Shown here piece after piece: positions 24,622-32,870 of a DNA stretch of 64,000 nucleotides (its first letter is position 1; the number at the start of each line of letters is the position of its first letter). Where the stretch lies: the NCBI RefSeq assembly GCF_000972845.2, contig NC_040016.1, forward strand, positions 22,426,807 through 22,490,806, given 5' to 3'. The position numbers and the translations under genes were made by a program. The notes beneath the pieces are model-generated. The model searched no databases and was not told the DNA's origin. It saw nothing but the letters and a program-made list of their open reading frames with translations. The DNA comes from Larimichthys crocea. Lineage: Eukaryota; Chordata; Actinopteri; Sciaenidae.

Positions 24622-25043
24622 TCGTGTTGTTTTAAATCTGTGTGGTCGTCCATCAGTCGCAGCTCATTGTGCTGGAGTATTTGGTGTTCGGGCAGCAGCA
24701 GTGTGTGGGTGAGCACTCGGCTGCTGGAATGTGTTGTGGTTTTCCATCGTGTTGTTCAGACTCGCCGTCGCCGTCGAACGTGTTCCGGATGCAGAACAGT
24801 CGAAGTCTGCGGGGTCACTGCTGAGCATGTTTTGGTCTTGCAGGAAAGGACGACATGGAGATGTGCGAGCTGAGTCTGGAGGAGACGGGCCTGTCGAGGA
24901 AGCGCGGCGCCGAGATCCTCCCGCGGCAGTTCGAGGAGATCTGGGAGCGCTGCGGCGGCATCCAGTACCTCCGCAGCGCCATCGAGAGCCGACAGGCGCG
25001 ACCCACCTACGCCACGGCGATGCTGCAGAGCATGTTCAAGTGA
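1340..25043 (+). CDS. myo6: Myosin VI (unconventional, minus-end-directed), 3' part of gene, 12 exons
   Basis: Gene span from the first visible coding exon to the stop codon. Myosin VI moves toward actin minus ends and works in endocytosis, Golgi traffic and hair-cell stereocilia anchoring. The exons, spliced in order, encode the IQ motif, the post-IQ three-helix region, a charged single alpha-helix rich in E/K/R, a Q/E/R-rich helix ending in the segment [12 protein letters not shown], the cargo-domain start ([20 protein letters not shown]), the RRL motif, the WWY motif and the C-terminus [10 protein letters not shown]. All joins checked keep phase: exons at 1340-1430, 4681-4828, 7831-8039, 9963-10041, 13053-13213, 13705-13743, 14189-14224, 14829-14867, 17334-17437, 18529-18660, 23596-23814, 24844-25043. 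The motor and converter are off the left edge. Teleosts have myo6a and myo6b; I cannot tell which this is. One exon (4681-4828) is broken by small indels. A human small insert (DFAPFLNNS) expected between 18660 and 23596 was not seen. Confidence 0.93.
1671..1949 (-). mobile_element. tRNA-derived SINE with L2-like tail (teleost type)
   Basis: Read on the minus strand, it opens with GGTGGCACGGTGGCGCAGTG and GTTAGCACTG, the Pol III tRNA-like head that is widespread in fish. It continues with CAAAGACATGCAGGTTAACT, the segment GATGAACTGGCGACTTG and GTACCCTGCCTCTCGCCCTG, and ends near the ATGG-type tail at 1671. A second member lies at 61742-61968. It is old and non-coding, and lies inside a myo6 intron. 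Confidence 0.8.
2331..2356. repeat. (AC)n microsatellite
   Basis: Thirteen AC dinucleotides in a myo6 intron. Confidence 0.95.
2884..3650 (+). repeat. 33-bp tandem repeat (minisatellite) built from three ~10-bp subunits
   Basis: The unit is GCTAACAGACTGA + GCTAACATGA + GCTAACAGCA, so each 33-bp period contains three GCTAACA cores. It repeats for about 770 bp. Early copies are clean; from about 3060 onward many copies carry single-base gains or losses, such as AGCTACCTAGCTACC and CATGATGCTAACAGCC. It lies in the myo6 intron just upstream of the damaged exon at 4681-4828. Confidence 0.93.
4681..4828 (+). CDS. myo6: myo6 exon after the IQ motif, broken by several 1-base indels
   Basis: Acceptor GGTTTAG and donor AAAG|GTGGGT are good. 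The coding content is clearly the myosin VI post-IQ exon: VQVRNLKKR, then MGRF, LKEG, EMTS and [13 protein letters not shown] are all present but fall in different frames. Relative to the expected protein there is an extra A near the start (CA/ATCGAC), a missing T before TAGTCC, a missing A before TGGGCC, and missing bases around 4740, 4765, 4778 and 4787. The direct frame has an in-frame TGA at about 4770. The total length of 148 nt is three short of the 151 I expect from the human protein, so flanking phases still fit. I infer sequence error more than gene death, because all other myo6 exons are intact. Confidence 0.75.
5338..5572. mobile_element. Degenerate hAT-type MITE with ATCGATTAATCG core
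   Basis: Contains TCCATCGATTAATCGAGTAA and ends ACTCGAGGAATCATTGCAGC then CCTAC. The end GATTNNTTGCAGCCCT and the AATCGATTAATCG core are typical of a common teleost hAT-related MITE. I could not define the left terminus. Confidence 0.5.
7300..7475. mobile_element. Diverged relative of the MITE at 27669-27924
   Basis: The order of blocks matches the 27.7-kb element: TTCCAACCACCTGAAAC, TTTTTAGTCTCCAG, TTTTTCAAGGAGCTAAAAAG and GATAATGTCCCTGGACTTTA. These align in order with CATTTCCACCCAAAGTACC, CTTTAGTCCCAGG, TTTTCAAGGAACTAAAAG and AATAATGTCCCGAGAACTTA. No terminal inverted repeat is left. Confidence 0.4.
7831..8039 (+). CDS. myo6: myo6 exon: end of post-IQ bundle and start of single alpha-helix
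   Basis: Acceptor TCTGCCAG|AGC, donor CGACT|GTAAGT. It reads [32 protein letters not shown] and then an EE/RR/KK-alternating stretch ([20 protein letters not shown] continuing to EEEDRRL). Charged i/i+4 pairing is typical of the myosin VI stable single helix that extends the lever. Starts in phase 0, ends in phase 2. Fully intact. Confidence 0.92.
8400..8505. mobile_element. Fragment of teleost dispersed repeat (GGTCTAGACCGTACTCTTTA family)
   Basis: Contains GGTCTAGACCGTACTCTTTA, TTGACAGAGACCCAACAGTT and CATGAGCGAGCACTTGGCGA, blocks I recognise from a very common fish interspersed repeat. A second fragment is at 63660-63830. Intronic. Confidence 0.55.
9766..9824 (+). repeat. (GAA)n microsatellite
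   Basis: About 19 GAA/AAG triplets, a purine-strand tract in the myo6 intron 140 bp upstream of the next helix exon. Confidence 0.95.
9963..10041 (+). CDS. myo6: myo6 exon: single alpha-helix continuation
   Basis: Acceptor TCCATCAG|G, donor ATCCAG|GTGGGT. With the CT carried over it reads [21 protein letters not shown] then EERRIQ. It continues the E/K/R single-helix and ends in phase 0. Confidence 0.9.
13053..13213 (+). CDS. myo6: myo6 exon: distal helix before the cargo-binding domain
   Basis: Acceptor GTGTTCAG, donor CGCAG|GTAACT. It reads [40 protein letters not shown] and [13 protein letters not shown]. It starts in phase 0 and ends with AG of an Arg codon (phase 2). The same phase is kept by the next three small exons, so inclusion or skipping of the cassettes never breaks the frame. 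Confidence 0.92.
13705..13743 (+). CDS. myo6: myo6 cassette exon A (13 codons, probable alternative insert)
   Basis: 39 nt bounded by TTTTCTTCCTCCCAG and GC|GTAAGACC. In the myo6 frame it reads (S/R)[12 protein letters not shown](A), Ser/Pro-rich. Its length is a multiple of three, with phase 2 at both ends. It sits where vertebrate myosin VI carries alternatively spliced inserts between the helix and the cargo domain. Splicing is inferred, not observed. Confidence 0.65.
14189..14224 (+). CDS. myo6: myo6 cassette exon B (12 codons, probable alternative insert)
   Basis: 36 nt bounded by CCTCTTTTCACAG and CAT|GTAGGT. It reads (A)[11 protein letters not shown](M), is phase 2 at both ends and basic. 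Together with the 13705 exon it would add 25 residues of the kind of insert that steers myosin VI to clathrin-coated structures in polarised cells. The function is known for the family; use here is inferred. Confidence 0.6.
14829..14867 (+). CDS. myo6: myo6 small exon ([13 protein letters not shown])
   Basis: 39 nt, acceptor CTTTTTTTAG, donor CG|GTGGGT. It reads (x)[12 protein letters not shown](R), matching MAKEMSEFLSR of human myosin VI. In phase with both neighbours. This short helix abuts the cargo domain. Confidence 0.8.
17334..17437 (+). CDS. myo6: myo6 exon: start of cargo-binding tail
   Basis: Acceptor GTGTATCAG, donor TGCG|GTGAGT. It reads [20 protein letters not shown] and [14 protein letters not shown](D). 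This block is highly conserved in myosin VI and forms the N-terminal cargo-binding subdomain. Confidence 0.92.
18529..18660 (+). CDS. myo6: myo6 exon: RRL cargo motif and basic lipid-binding patch
   Basis: Acceptor TCCTCCAG, donor TACG|GTACGA. It reads [20 protein letters not shown] then [20 protein letters not shown] and ITDY. RRL (in EEFHRRLKV) is the known docking site for optineurin/NDP52/GIPC-type adaptors. WKSKNKKR is the basic patch associated with PIP2 binding. Both are intact. Confidence 0.93.
19704..19744. repeat. (CA)n microsatellite
   Basis: About 20 CA dinucleotides in a myo6 intron. A second, interrupted tract is at 19999-20027. Confidence 0.95.
20892..21520 (+). repeat. 11-bp satellite (GTCGTCACTCT / GTCGTCACGCT)
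   Basis: About 55 tandem copies of an 11-mer whose position 9 alternates T/G. Copies up to about 21030 are near perfect; later ones carry many single-base indels, and there is a run of 10 A followed by C-rich sequence at 21202-21221. Because 11 is not a multiple of 3 and the unit has no stop in any frame, all three plus frames stay open (long S/R/H/V frames). I judge those frames non-coding. Lies in the myo6 intron between the RRL and WWY exons. Confidence 0.95.
22064..22200 (+). repeat. 42-bp tandem repeat, 3.3 copies
   Basis: Copies begin at 22064, 22106, 22148 and 22190 (partial) with CAGACTGTCTAAAACCTGGA and then CGTAGTCTCCGTGACGTCC. They are almost identical, so the duplication is recent. 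Each copy contains a TGACGTC (CRE-like) heptamer, probably fortuitous. Confidence 0.93.
23596..23814 (+). CDS. myo6: myo6 exon: WWY cargo motif
   Basis: Acceptor CAATCAACAG, donor GCGG|GTCGGT. It reads [60 protein letters not shown] and [17 protein letters not shown] is the Dab2/Tom1-type cargo-binding site of the C-terminal globular tail. It joins directly in phase to the ITDY exon, giving the short form without the 9-residue insert. Confidence 0.95.
24369..24415. repeat. (TG)n microsatellite
   Basis: About 23 TG units in the last myo6 intron. A second TG array lies 143 bp downstream. Confidence 0.95.
24559..24619. repeat. (TG)n microsatellite
   Basis: About 30 TG units, 225 bp upstream of the terminal myo6 exon. 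Confidence 0.95.
24844..25043 (+). CDS. myo6: myo6 terminal coding exon and stop
   Basis: Acceptor TCTTGCAG. It reads (G)[58 protein letters not shown] and MLQSMFK, stop TGA at 25041-25043. The exon is more GC-rich than the surrounding introns. The C-terminus ends as in other myosin VI proteins, so the reading is complete. Confidence 0.95.
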
Positions 25044-27294
25044 CGCCGCCCGCCTCCTCCACCCACCTCCAATGGGGCGGCTTCTCACTGCAAACAAAGG
25101 GACAAACGCACCAGCTACCTAACACAGATGGCGTCTCGAGCGTACTGCACCGGGTTCTGACTGGCATTCAGCGATTTCTCTCAACTGTCCTTTTGTCTTC
25201 TTTCTTTTTTTTTTTGGTTCTCGCCGGCTTTCACCTCCTCGACTGTGGGGACGGGGGCAGGGAAGCTTCGCGGTGAACCCTATGCAGAAAAATCAAACTA
25301 AATTATCACATCCGGTTGTTTTCTAAGGAATCCTGTCCTCCGTAACATCTCCGCAAGTCTAACTCCGAGGCCTTAACACGACTGTAACAGGGTTTAATCG
25401 CCACAAGTAGACTTCTTTGTTCTGTTCAGAGCTGCCTCCCCCGACAAGATTAATTCCTCTGTAATTATGCATTCCTGATGATTACACTGAAGTCTCACTG
25501 GTGTGTCGCTTCCATCCTAACAGCTAGCTGGTGATCCCTCTTAAAACCTGCTGTTTACATTGTCTTCATGCGGCTCTGACACGAGCTGCATGAGTCCGAT
25601 TATTCCTCGTGACTCATGATTAAGTCAAATATTTGCTAATACTTTGTTTTTTATTTCACCTTTTTGTCTCTCCAAGCGAATGTAACTCGAGAGCTCGTTG
25701 ATTCGTTCACGTAGTGATTCCTCTTTCTGTGATTAAAGCTAACGAGAGCGGTACAGAGACCAGACACGGCTCCGGACGTCGACTCGTCGGGTTTTTTTTC
25801 TTGATTTCTTAGTTTGTTTTTGGCCTGAGCGGTAATTCAGCTCCGTGATTTAGTTTGTGTCTGTTTTATCAAAGCAAACGCAGAAAATGTGAAATAATAA
25901 TTATGCAAAAGCTGAAGATGCAACTCGTGCTGTTTGAGAACAGATCAGCGCCGCAAACAAAGAAACATTCACGCCATCGTCAGTCGTCACATTTGAGGAA
26001 ACTTCGTTTGCCAACACAGTGATTCCCAAGGCAGGTTCACGTTTCTCATCGCTGAAAAGATAATCGCTCTCTGATTCCAAAAAAAAAAAAAACATGTTTC
26101 AAAATGTGGGAGAAGCTTTCGACGCACTGGTACTCGCCGTGAACTGGAACATTCATACGACATTTTCTATACGGGAGTTCAGTACGTGCAGCCGACGGTG
26201 ACGTAAAGTTTATTTTTGAACAGTTTGTACTTGTTTGGCTCGGGCACGCGAGATTGTCGAGAGAAGCAATAAATGAAAAAACCAACAGGCCTCTCGACGT
26301 GAACGATGTAAAGACAATCTGCTGCAGCGTTACACCTTCTCTGCTCGCCTGATGCCGACTTTGTTCCTCAACTTTTTCCTTTTCCTTCATCTGCGCTCAA
26401 CAAAAAGGTGATTTCAACCGTCTGAAAGCGTGAAGATCTGTCTTGTTGCAAAGCATCTGCACCCCTTTGACAAACGGCATTGACATGCAGGAAAAGCAGC
26501 TTTGAAATCAATGAATGAATGAAAGTCTGACGGTGACAGCAAAGACAGAACGGTCTGATCCGGTGCTGTACGGGTCAGAAGATGTCTAGACGACTGAAAA
26601 GTCTTTTTAGACGTCGAGGTTACAAATTGTTTCAGTTTAATGTGAAGCTGAAACTTTTTTCAATAAATTTAGTCCAATTGAAGCTCGACGTGAAGGTCAG
26701 ATCACGTCTGTTCTTTACCGTCTGAGCCGGCGTGTATCTGCGACCAGAAGACGTCAAACTTCTGTTAAATCCACCGACTGTCCTGGGCGATGACTTCATG
26801 TCAGTCCTGGTTTTTAAACCCAGCAGTGCAGTGACAGGTGAACCAAACACTTCTTGATCATCTTCAGTCGAACTAATTTAAGGTTCTCGTGACCTTCAGC
26901 CTGAACGTCTCTGAACATTTAGTTGATGTAAACAAACACTGAGAAGTTGGACGTGAATCTTTGAGACGATTTGTTTCCTCGTCTGCTTCGAGTCACGTTA
27001 ATGCCGACCGTGAAAAGGAGCCGCCGCCCTGAGCTTTGCCCACGATTACGACTTTGGTTTTTCAAACCCGAGCGGCGACCTCAAAATGTTTCCTCTCGCG
27101 TACACGAACTCGTCCAGCCTTCTGCTCCGATCTGTTTCTCTCCACACATTACAATCATTCCTCGGGAAGCACTGCCTTTGTCCACTGTCATTTTTCTAAC
27201 GCTGATCTCTCTAACGGATGAATAAAATGCATTCCATGTTTCACTCAGCTCTCCGCTCTTTCTTTCACTTCACTTTGGGGTCATGAAAAATAAA
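25044..27294 (+). other. myo6: Probable myo6 3'UTR
   Basis: About 2.2 kb after the stop without a further exon signal on the plus strand or a recognised repeat. Two candidate polyadenylation signals close together, AATAAA at 27221-27226 and 27289-27294, are reasonable ends; earlier AATAAA copies occur near 26270 and 26660. The true end needs transcript data. Confidence 0.5.
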
Positions 27295-27668
27295 GAGTGA
27301 CGTCTATGACTCAACACAGTTTGTATTTTTTAACTACGGAGTTTTCCAAAAAGCAACAATCATCAGTCAAAGAAAAGAACAGCGTTCGTCTGTTTACATG
27401 AACTGTACAAGACAACATGACGACTTCAGAGATCTAACAACTCACAGAAAAGAAGCTCCTAAAGCTACACGTGTGATTCAAGTCAAAAGAAAATCATTTG
27501 TCGTGGGGATGGATCTGTTTTAAGAGGGAGTAAACAGACATTTTTCAAGGTCAAGCTTCAGTCTGAGTCTCATTTTGTGGCAGGAGTTGAACTAAATGTA
27601 ACTTTAACCACCTAAAACAAAATCCAGGTACAACCACACAGAGCAGCTAACAGGCTGAAGACCGCTAA

Positions 27669-27924
27669 GCCGCATTTCCACCCAAAGTACCAGAACCTTT
27701 AGTCCCAGGAAGTTTTCAAGGAACTAAAAGATTCCTTCAGCAAAGATTTGGCAAATTAGTCTGATGACCATCAGCACAACCCCACCCTCAAACTCCCTCT
27801 ACTTTAGCAAAGTTGTACCACCTGAGCTGGAACTTTTGGGGGTAAAATAATGTCCCGAGAACTTAATCTGGAGCCTTGAGTTCCTTGAAAGGTTCCTGGG
27901 GAAAGTCAATGGTGGAAATGCAGC
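27669..27924. mobile_element. Non-autonomous DNA transposon (MITE) with 14-bp inverted ends
   Basis: Left end GCCGCATTTCCACC (27669-27682) and right end GGTGGAAATGCAGC (27911-27924) are inverted repeats matching at 13 of 14 positions. The body is an imperfect palindrome: AACCTTTAGTCCCAGGAAGT on the left mirrors GGTTCCTGGGG and ACTTAATC on the right. No transposase. It sits in the intergenic space between myo6 and the minus-strand genes. Confidence 0.7.
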
Positions 27925-28172
27925 TTATTTACAATTCAGTGTATTCTGTAGGACGGTAATGTCGAGAGGTCCCAAAATAAACCTGAAGAGTTGCGGCTTT
28001 CTCCTCGTTGGACCTCTAAAAATCCTTCAATCAATCCGAGAGGGGGAAACAAACAGAACCTTCAGACTCTGAGGGGCGTCGGGGAGATAACACCTGATTT
28101 AAAAAAAGGGGTCACAAGCTTACAAAGGTTAGGAAGCTCTTCTAGATCATCATGAAATGTTTGTCTTCATCA

Positions 28173-28550
28173 CTACGTGTCCACCAATGATCCATGTTCA
28201 GGATAAAGATCGTTATGAAGTGACGTGGGTGGGTGGACGTTCAGATTTCTGATGCAAACTTCCTTTTTCCTGGTTTCCTGTCCAGATTCTGTATTTTTAA
28301 CAAAGACCAACCTATAAACTACAGAACCACCAACAGTCAGCACAAAGTACAAAAACAGTCCCAGTCGATCCACATCCGCCCGCTCCATGCTGCAGAGTTC
28401 ATCGGCAGCTGATCGAGAAATGTCGGTTTCCCCTGAGGGGAGATCGTCTTTGATACGAAGCTCGGAGCTCTGGAGAGTTTGGAAGTGAACAGTTTGTCCT
28501 CGAGTCCATGACAGTCCCGAGTTCTGCTGCTCAGTCCAGTTTCATCGAGT
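28173..28550 (-). pseudogene. Unassigned minus-strand terminal exon with one membrane helix, single-base frame break
   Basis: The acceptor CTCCTGCAG sits at the high end. From there the frame reads LDETGLSSRTRDCHGLEDKL then FTSKLSRAP. Protein-like sequence then continues in the next frame as ELRIKDDLPSGETDISRSAA, DELCSMERADVDRL and a hydrophobic helix (GLFLYFVLTVGG, SVVYRLVF). Adding one G at about 28470 would make a continuous reading. The pattern (acidic loop, a VDRL-type start, then one last helix) resembles the M4 end of a Cys-loop receptor, but this is a weak guess. Alternatives: another single-pass protein, or chance. A possible upstream exon at 29316-29381 does not match in phase. Confidence 0.25.
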
Positions 28551-30192
28551 CTGCAGGAGAAGATGTTAAAGGAGAACGCCACCAATTAACAGGTCAGCTA
28601 ACGAGGCGTGGAGAAATGTGACACTGAAGTTACTCGAGCAGGTAACGTGAATATTTTAGGGATATTTAGCACGTTTGAATGTTGAAGTATCTTTAAAGAT
28701 CTCAATAAATATTCATCATTCATTTATTAACTGGAAACTTTGGGTTGTGCTGCATCGGCTGACCTGCAGTTCACTGACTAAATGGTTTTCTGTCACAGCA
28801 GCTTCTAATGCTGCAATTAATTTAAAATGAATTAATCAGAGGCTCCAGTTTTTATGATTAGCGCCAAATTACATGTTAGGCTGTAATAACGTCTGACTGA
28901 CCCGTTCAGCTGTAACAGGAACTTTTTATCGGTGTGTTTTCAATAAGAGGACGCAGTATTTGAGTTTTTAAAGGTGAACCTGAACACGAGCCTCGCTCTC
29001 ATCTCAGCATCACAGAGGACAGATCACGGCGTTTGACCCGTCAGCAGCAGGTTCTGCTCTAAAGTCCTCCTGCGTCCTCTCAGAGGGTTCATTACTGTCC
29101 GTTCAGCTCGGTGTTAAACTGCAGCTCTGAACAAACTCAGACGGGCAGGGAGGATTACAGTCCGGCAATTTGTCTGAATGAAATGATCACAGGAGGACGA
29201 GATTAAAGCGTCATCAGGTGACACCACAGAGATCCTTGTTCAGCTCTGCTGAGCGTGCAGCTCTAACACGGGATTGCACATGTGGGACTGAACCAGAACC
29301 ACGAGCCCCTCTTACCTTTTGTAGTATTCTCAGGTGGCGTCCAATCCCGGTGTGTTCTTTTAACCGGCCAGGCGTCTGTATCTGTAAAACATGAAAAATG
29401 AAGCAGGTGTGAAAATCAAACTGCAGCGACAGCAACTCTGCACGAGACTCCACCATGAAACCAGAGGGAGGCCTCGCGTTTGTGTGGAGGAGAAGAAGAA
29501 GAAAGAAGAAGAGATGGCAGAAGACGTGCAAACACTGCAGATATCAAAGATCCCTGCAGGGAAATCACCTGGACTGAACCAGGAGAGGAAAGTTTGTCCT
29601 TCAGATTCATCCTGAAACCATGAAACCAAGAGTTTGCTGAGTTTCCTGCTTCATATTTGTAACAAACGAGTAAATTACCTGTGTGGAGATCTGTCCGTCT
29701 GCAGCACAAGGACGGACGTGTTTTGGCTCAGATGTGACGCGGTTCGTTTGTTAAGTTAATCGTGGACGTTCTAGTCAATGTTTCGAATCCCACCAGAAAC
29801 CCCAGGGTCTGTTTCAGGTGTGATCAGGTGTTCACAGCTCAGATTTATTCAGCTGAACGTCCTGAAGCAGCTCGGACTCGAGGCCAGTCAGCACATTATT
29901 GATACAAAAGTGATCGAAGGTGGAGAGCACATCTCCAGGGTCGCTCTAATCTTTACTACCCGGTGGCCTCCATCCTTCACACCTCAGGTCACCTCTGCAC
30001 TGTGTCAATACAGAAACATTCCTTCATGCCACACTGCTTAAAAAATAAAAGGTCCTGACTTTAAGACTTCTGGTCTGAGAGGAATCCAAACAGAAGCCGA
30101 GCGAGCAAGAAGCCGCCGGACAAGAGTAAATGTGGGACTGACTTTTAGTGGTTGGTGAGAGCTTGGTGAAATAAAAGGCTGAAAGACAGACG

Positions 30193-30252
30193 CCGAGCTG
30201 GGCTGACTGCTGCTGGACTAGGCAGTGATATCAGCTGCTGCTGGGGACCTGG
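30193..30252. repeat. Dispersed repeat copy 1 (GAGCTGGGCTGACTGCTGCT...)
   Basis: A run of about 55 bases (GAGCTGGGCTGACTGCTGCT, GGACTAGGCAGTGATATCAG, CTGCTGCTGGG) is repeated at 35839-35892 in the same orientation with one base difference. The two copies bracket the EGF exon of impg1 and the HEATR1 island. Confidence 0.8.
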
Positions 30253-31469
30253 TATTGTAATTAGAACAAATACTCGAGTACAGCTGAACATAGTTACCAC
30301 AGTGGGATTACACTCTGGAGGATACTGGTTTCTAAAGTTGTAAAAATAACTTAAATCTTGAATCAGCTGTGTTTTAAGGTGGATTACCGCCTTAAAACAC
30401 CTAAAAGCATCCAGTGGTCACTCTGAATCACATGTTTGTTGCACAAACACAAACCCGGGCGACGATCCAACCACAACAAATCCTGACGGACAAACTGCAG
30501 GACCTGCAGTACCAGGGGCGCCTGGAGTCCGGATTAAAAAGCCTCATCGCACCGTTTTGTTCTCCGTGTTTGTCGAGCAGCCAAGTGAGATTAAAATGCA
30601 GCTCTGCAGTGTTAACCTTCTGGGTTCTGTTCAGTGTTTACTGCCGTTTTCTGCGTCTCTGTCCCGTTCCTGGCCGGTCTGGACGGAGGATTAGACCAAA
30701 CATGGTTCAGTGTTAATGGCAGTTGGCAAATCCAAGCTGACTGCAATCCCAGAGACCCGGTTCAACCCCCAGACGAGACAGAAAAGCTGCTGGTGACATT
30801 AAATTTCAGGGAGGAGGCCGACTTTGTGTCTCTGCTGCTGGTTAGTGTAGAACTGATGGAACGAATCCAAACACACGACGACATTCATCGACTGAATGTC
30901 TGAGGTGATTTCAAATCATCATGCAAAGAGTTCAGACCGGCTCTGCTCACTTTAAACTGGGTTAAATATTCTAAGACTTTAATCTGAGACCGTGTCAGAT
31001 TAAAAACCTTTCGTCATTGTTCCCAAACTGGTTTTAATGCTGCAGTGAGTTCTGAGGTCAGAGCCGAACATCAAAACATTGAAGATTCACAATGATTTCC
31101 ATTTTCTTCTTCTTCTTCTCACCGCGAAGCCGAACTGTCACATCAACAGCACGAGGTCTTAATGAGCTCGTGACCTTCAGATGGAGAACGAGGATGCAGA
31201 TATCTTTAGTCCCCAGAGGATGAATCCAAATGATTCAGATCTCCTCCTGACCTTTCCTCTCGGGTCACTATCAGACTACAAACCATTCAGTGGAAACCAA
31301 ACGTCCTGGTGGTTTAAGAGAACGTCTAAGAACATTTCACAAAGTCATGTCTCGACTACAGACACGACCGGACCATCATCAGTGACACTGAGGAAAACAT
31401 TTTCTAATAAACAACATCACGACTACACAGAAACTCTGAAAATGAAATGTGGAGAGCAACAAGATAATA

Positions 31470-31472
<3 letters not shown>

Positions 31473-31520
<48 letters not shown>
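31473..31520. repeat. (GT)n microsatellite
   Basis: About 24 GT units. Confidence 0.95.
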
Positions 31521-31521
<1 letters not shown>

Positions 31522-32389
31522 GAGGTCTAACAGGGTTGAAATTAGTTTTTTCTGGCAACGACTGAGCCGGAGGTTTAAAAATGAACTGAGCATTGATTTA
31601 CAGCGGTGAGGACGCAGCACAAACTTCATGTCACACAGTTACTGAACATAATGAGTTCAAACAGCAGCTACGAGCTGAATAAAAAGAATACAGACGAGTT
31701 CAGGTCAGGGCTGAAAGATTCATCTGCTAATTATTCAGTCCAGACACCAAACACACGTCCATGTTGGATGGTGGAACCAACTGTAGAAGAACACCGAATC
31801 CTGCTGCCACAAACGTGGATTAATCCACCGATGAAAATAGTCCCCAACAAAGGCACCACTTCCTGTTTGTGTCATTAAAACTGCAGCTGTTGGAAAATGA
31901 AACTTCACGTGTGACGTGTCTCTAAAGACTCAGAGCTGCAGCTCATCAACAACAACAACTTTAAATTCACTTCAAGTTTCATAATCTAATCTGTGAGCGA
32001 CACTCAGTTAATGAGGCACGGTGCTAACTGAGCTTTTGATGAACAGACGTGGACGTTATTCTGAAGTTTTAACTTTGCCTGGAAATCAGATGAATAAACG
32101 TTTGTTTTTTTGTAGTTTCCATAAAATTCTGTTTTGTCGAACTTGATCAGTTTCAAATCTGAATAAATTATAATAACATAAAAACTAGAATTCCTGCCTC
32201 AGGTCACATTTCACTGTTTGATCTTATTCTGTTCATCTGTCTGTTTCACATTTGTAGTGAATAAATCAAAATAAATCATTTCATTGACGCAGCATCTCTG
32301 TTCCTGGAACAAAAGCACGTCCTTGAGTTCGATCAGTTCGTCCAAACGGACGTTGGCGACAGATTTAAAGAAATTTATTTAGACAGAGC

Positions 32390-32515
32390 GAGTCATCCAA
32401 TAATCACATGATCCACGGTTCGATTCCCGGCTCCTCCAGTCTGCACATCAAACATCCTGAAGCCCAGGCAGCTCCTGAAGGCTTCATGTGATCAGTGCTT
32501 CAGTTTCTTAATGTT
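32390..32515 (+). mobile_element. Truncated tRNA-type SINE
   Basis: Contains ATCCACGGTTCGATTCCCGG followed by CTCCTCCAGTCTGCACATC and a decayed block CCCAGGCAGCTCCTGA. GGTTCGATTCC is the tRNA B-box and the following CTCCTCCAGTCTGCATGTC is the body of a fish SINE that I recognise. There is no A-box half or cloverleaf, so it is not a tRNA gene. Confidence 0.5.
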
Positions 32516-32665
32516 GTATTAATGTGACATCACCTTTCTACTGATGCAGCTTTAATGAATGAGGCAAACCTGGTCCTGCTTACTGAGGTCGATACTCCAA
32601 TCAGCCTGTCTGTGTCTGTGCAGGCTGCAGGTTTTTCAGCATCCTAACGAGTCCTGTATCTTTAC

Positions 32666-32870
32666 CTGCACACGGCTCCATGTCCACGGACTATGTGACA
32701 CTCCCCTCCTTGGCAGTAGTCCGGCTGGAGGACGCACAGACTCTGACAGACGCCGTCCACCGACAGGAAGCCTCGCTCGCACTGACACCGAGCCTCCTTC
32801 GTGCGGCCGCTCACCACGCAGCGAGAAAACTCGTCACAGGCCAGAAACTTGCAGGCGTCGGCCTGATCGG
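32666..32870 (-). CDS. impg1: impg1 exon: EGF-like module(s)
   Basis: Acceptor CCTCCTCCAG, donor TGCAG|GTAAAG. It reads [60 protein letters not shown] and VRGHGAVCR. The cysteine spacing gives one EGF-like unit and the start of a second. It needs one base from the previous exon and ends in phase 2. The second half, LSVDG..CQS..C..QPD.C, resembles IMPG2 as I remember it. Confidence 0.88.

Larger units (their letters stand above)
28551..32665. other. Stretch with no recognised gene
   Basis: This is where the 3' exons of the minus-strand impg1 gene (after the EGF exon) should lie. I looked for a second EGF-like exon, a transmembrane exon and a terminal exon and recognised none. It holds a TG array (31473-31520), a 54-bp segment repeated at 35837 and a SINE fragment near 32390. 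Plus-strand open frames at 29778-30041, 30414-30903 and 31181-31609 show no known domain. Confidence 0.4.

Noticed and set aside
29316..29381. Minus-strand 66-nt exon-like segment (IQTPGRLKEHTGIGRHLR...)
   Set aside because: It has a good acceptor and donor, but its phases fit neither the 28.3-kb exon nor impg1, and no family is recognised.
30414..30903. Two overlapping plus-strand open frames
   Set aside because: No domain, no splice context and no similarity that I can recall; treated as chance.
32405..32440. Possible tRNA gene (GGTTCGATTCC B-box)
   Set aside because: No matching acceptor stem, A-box or anticodon arm; the downstream sequence is SINE body.
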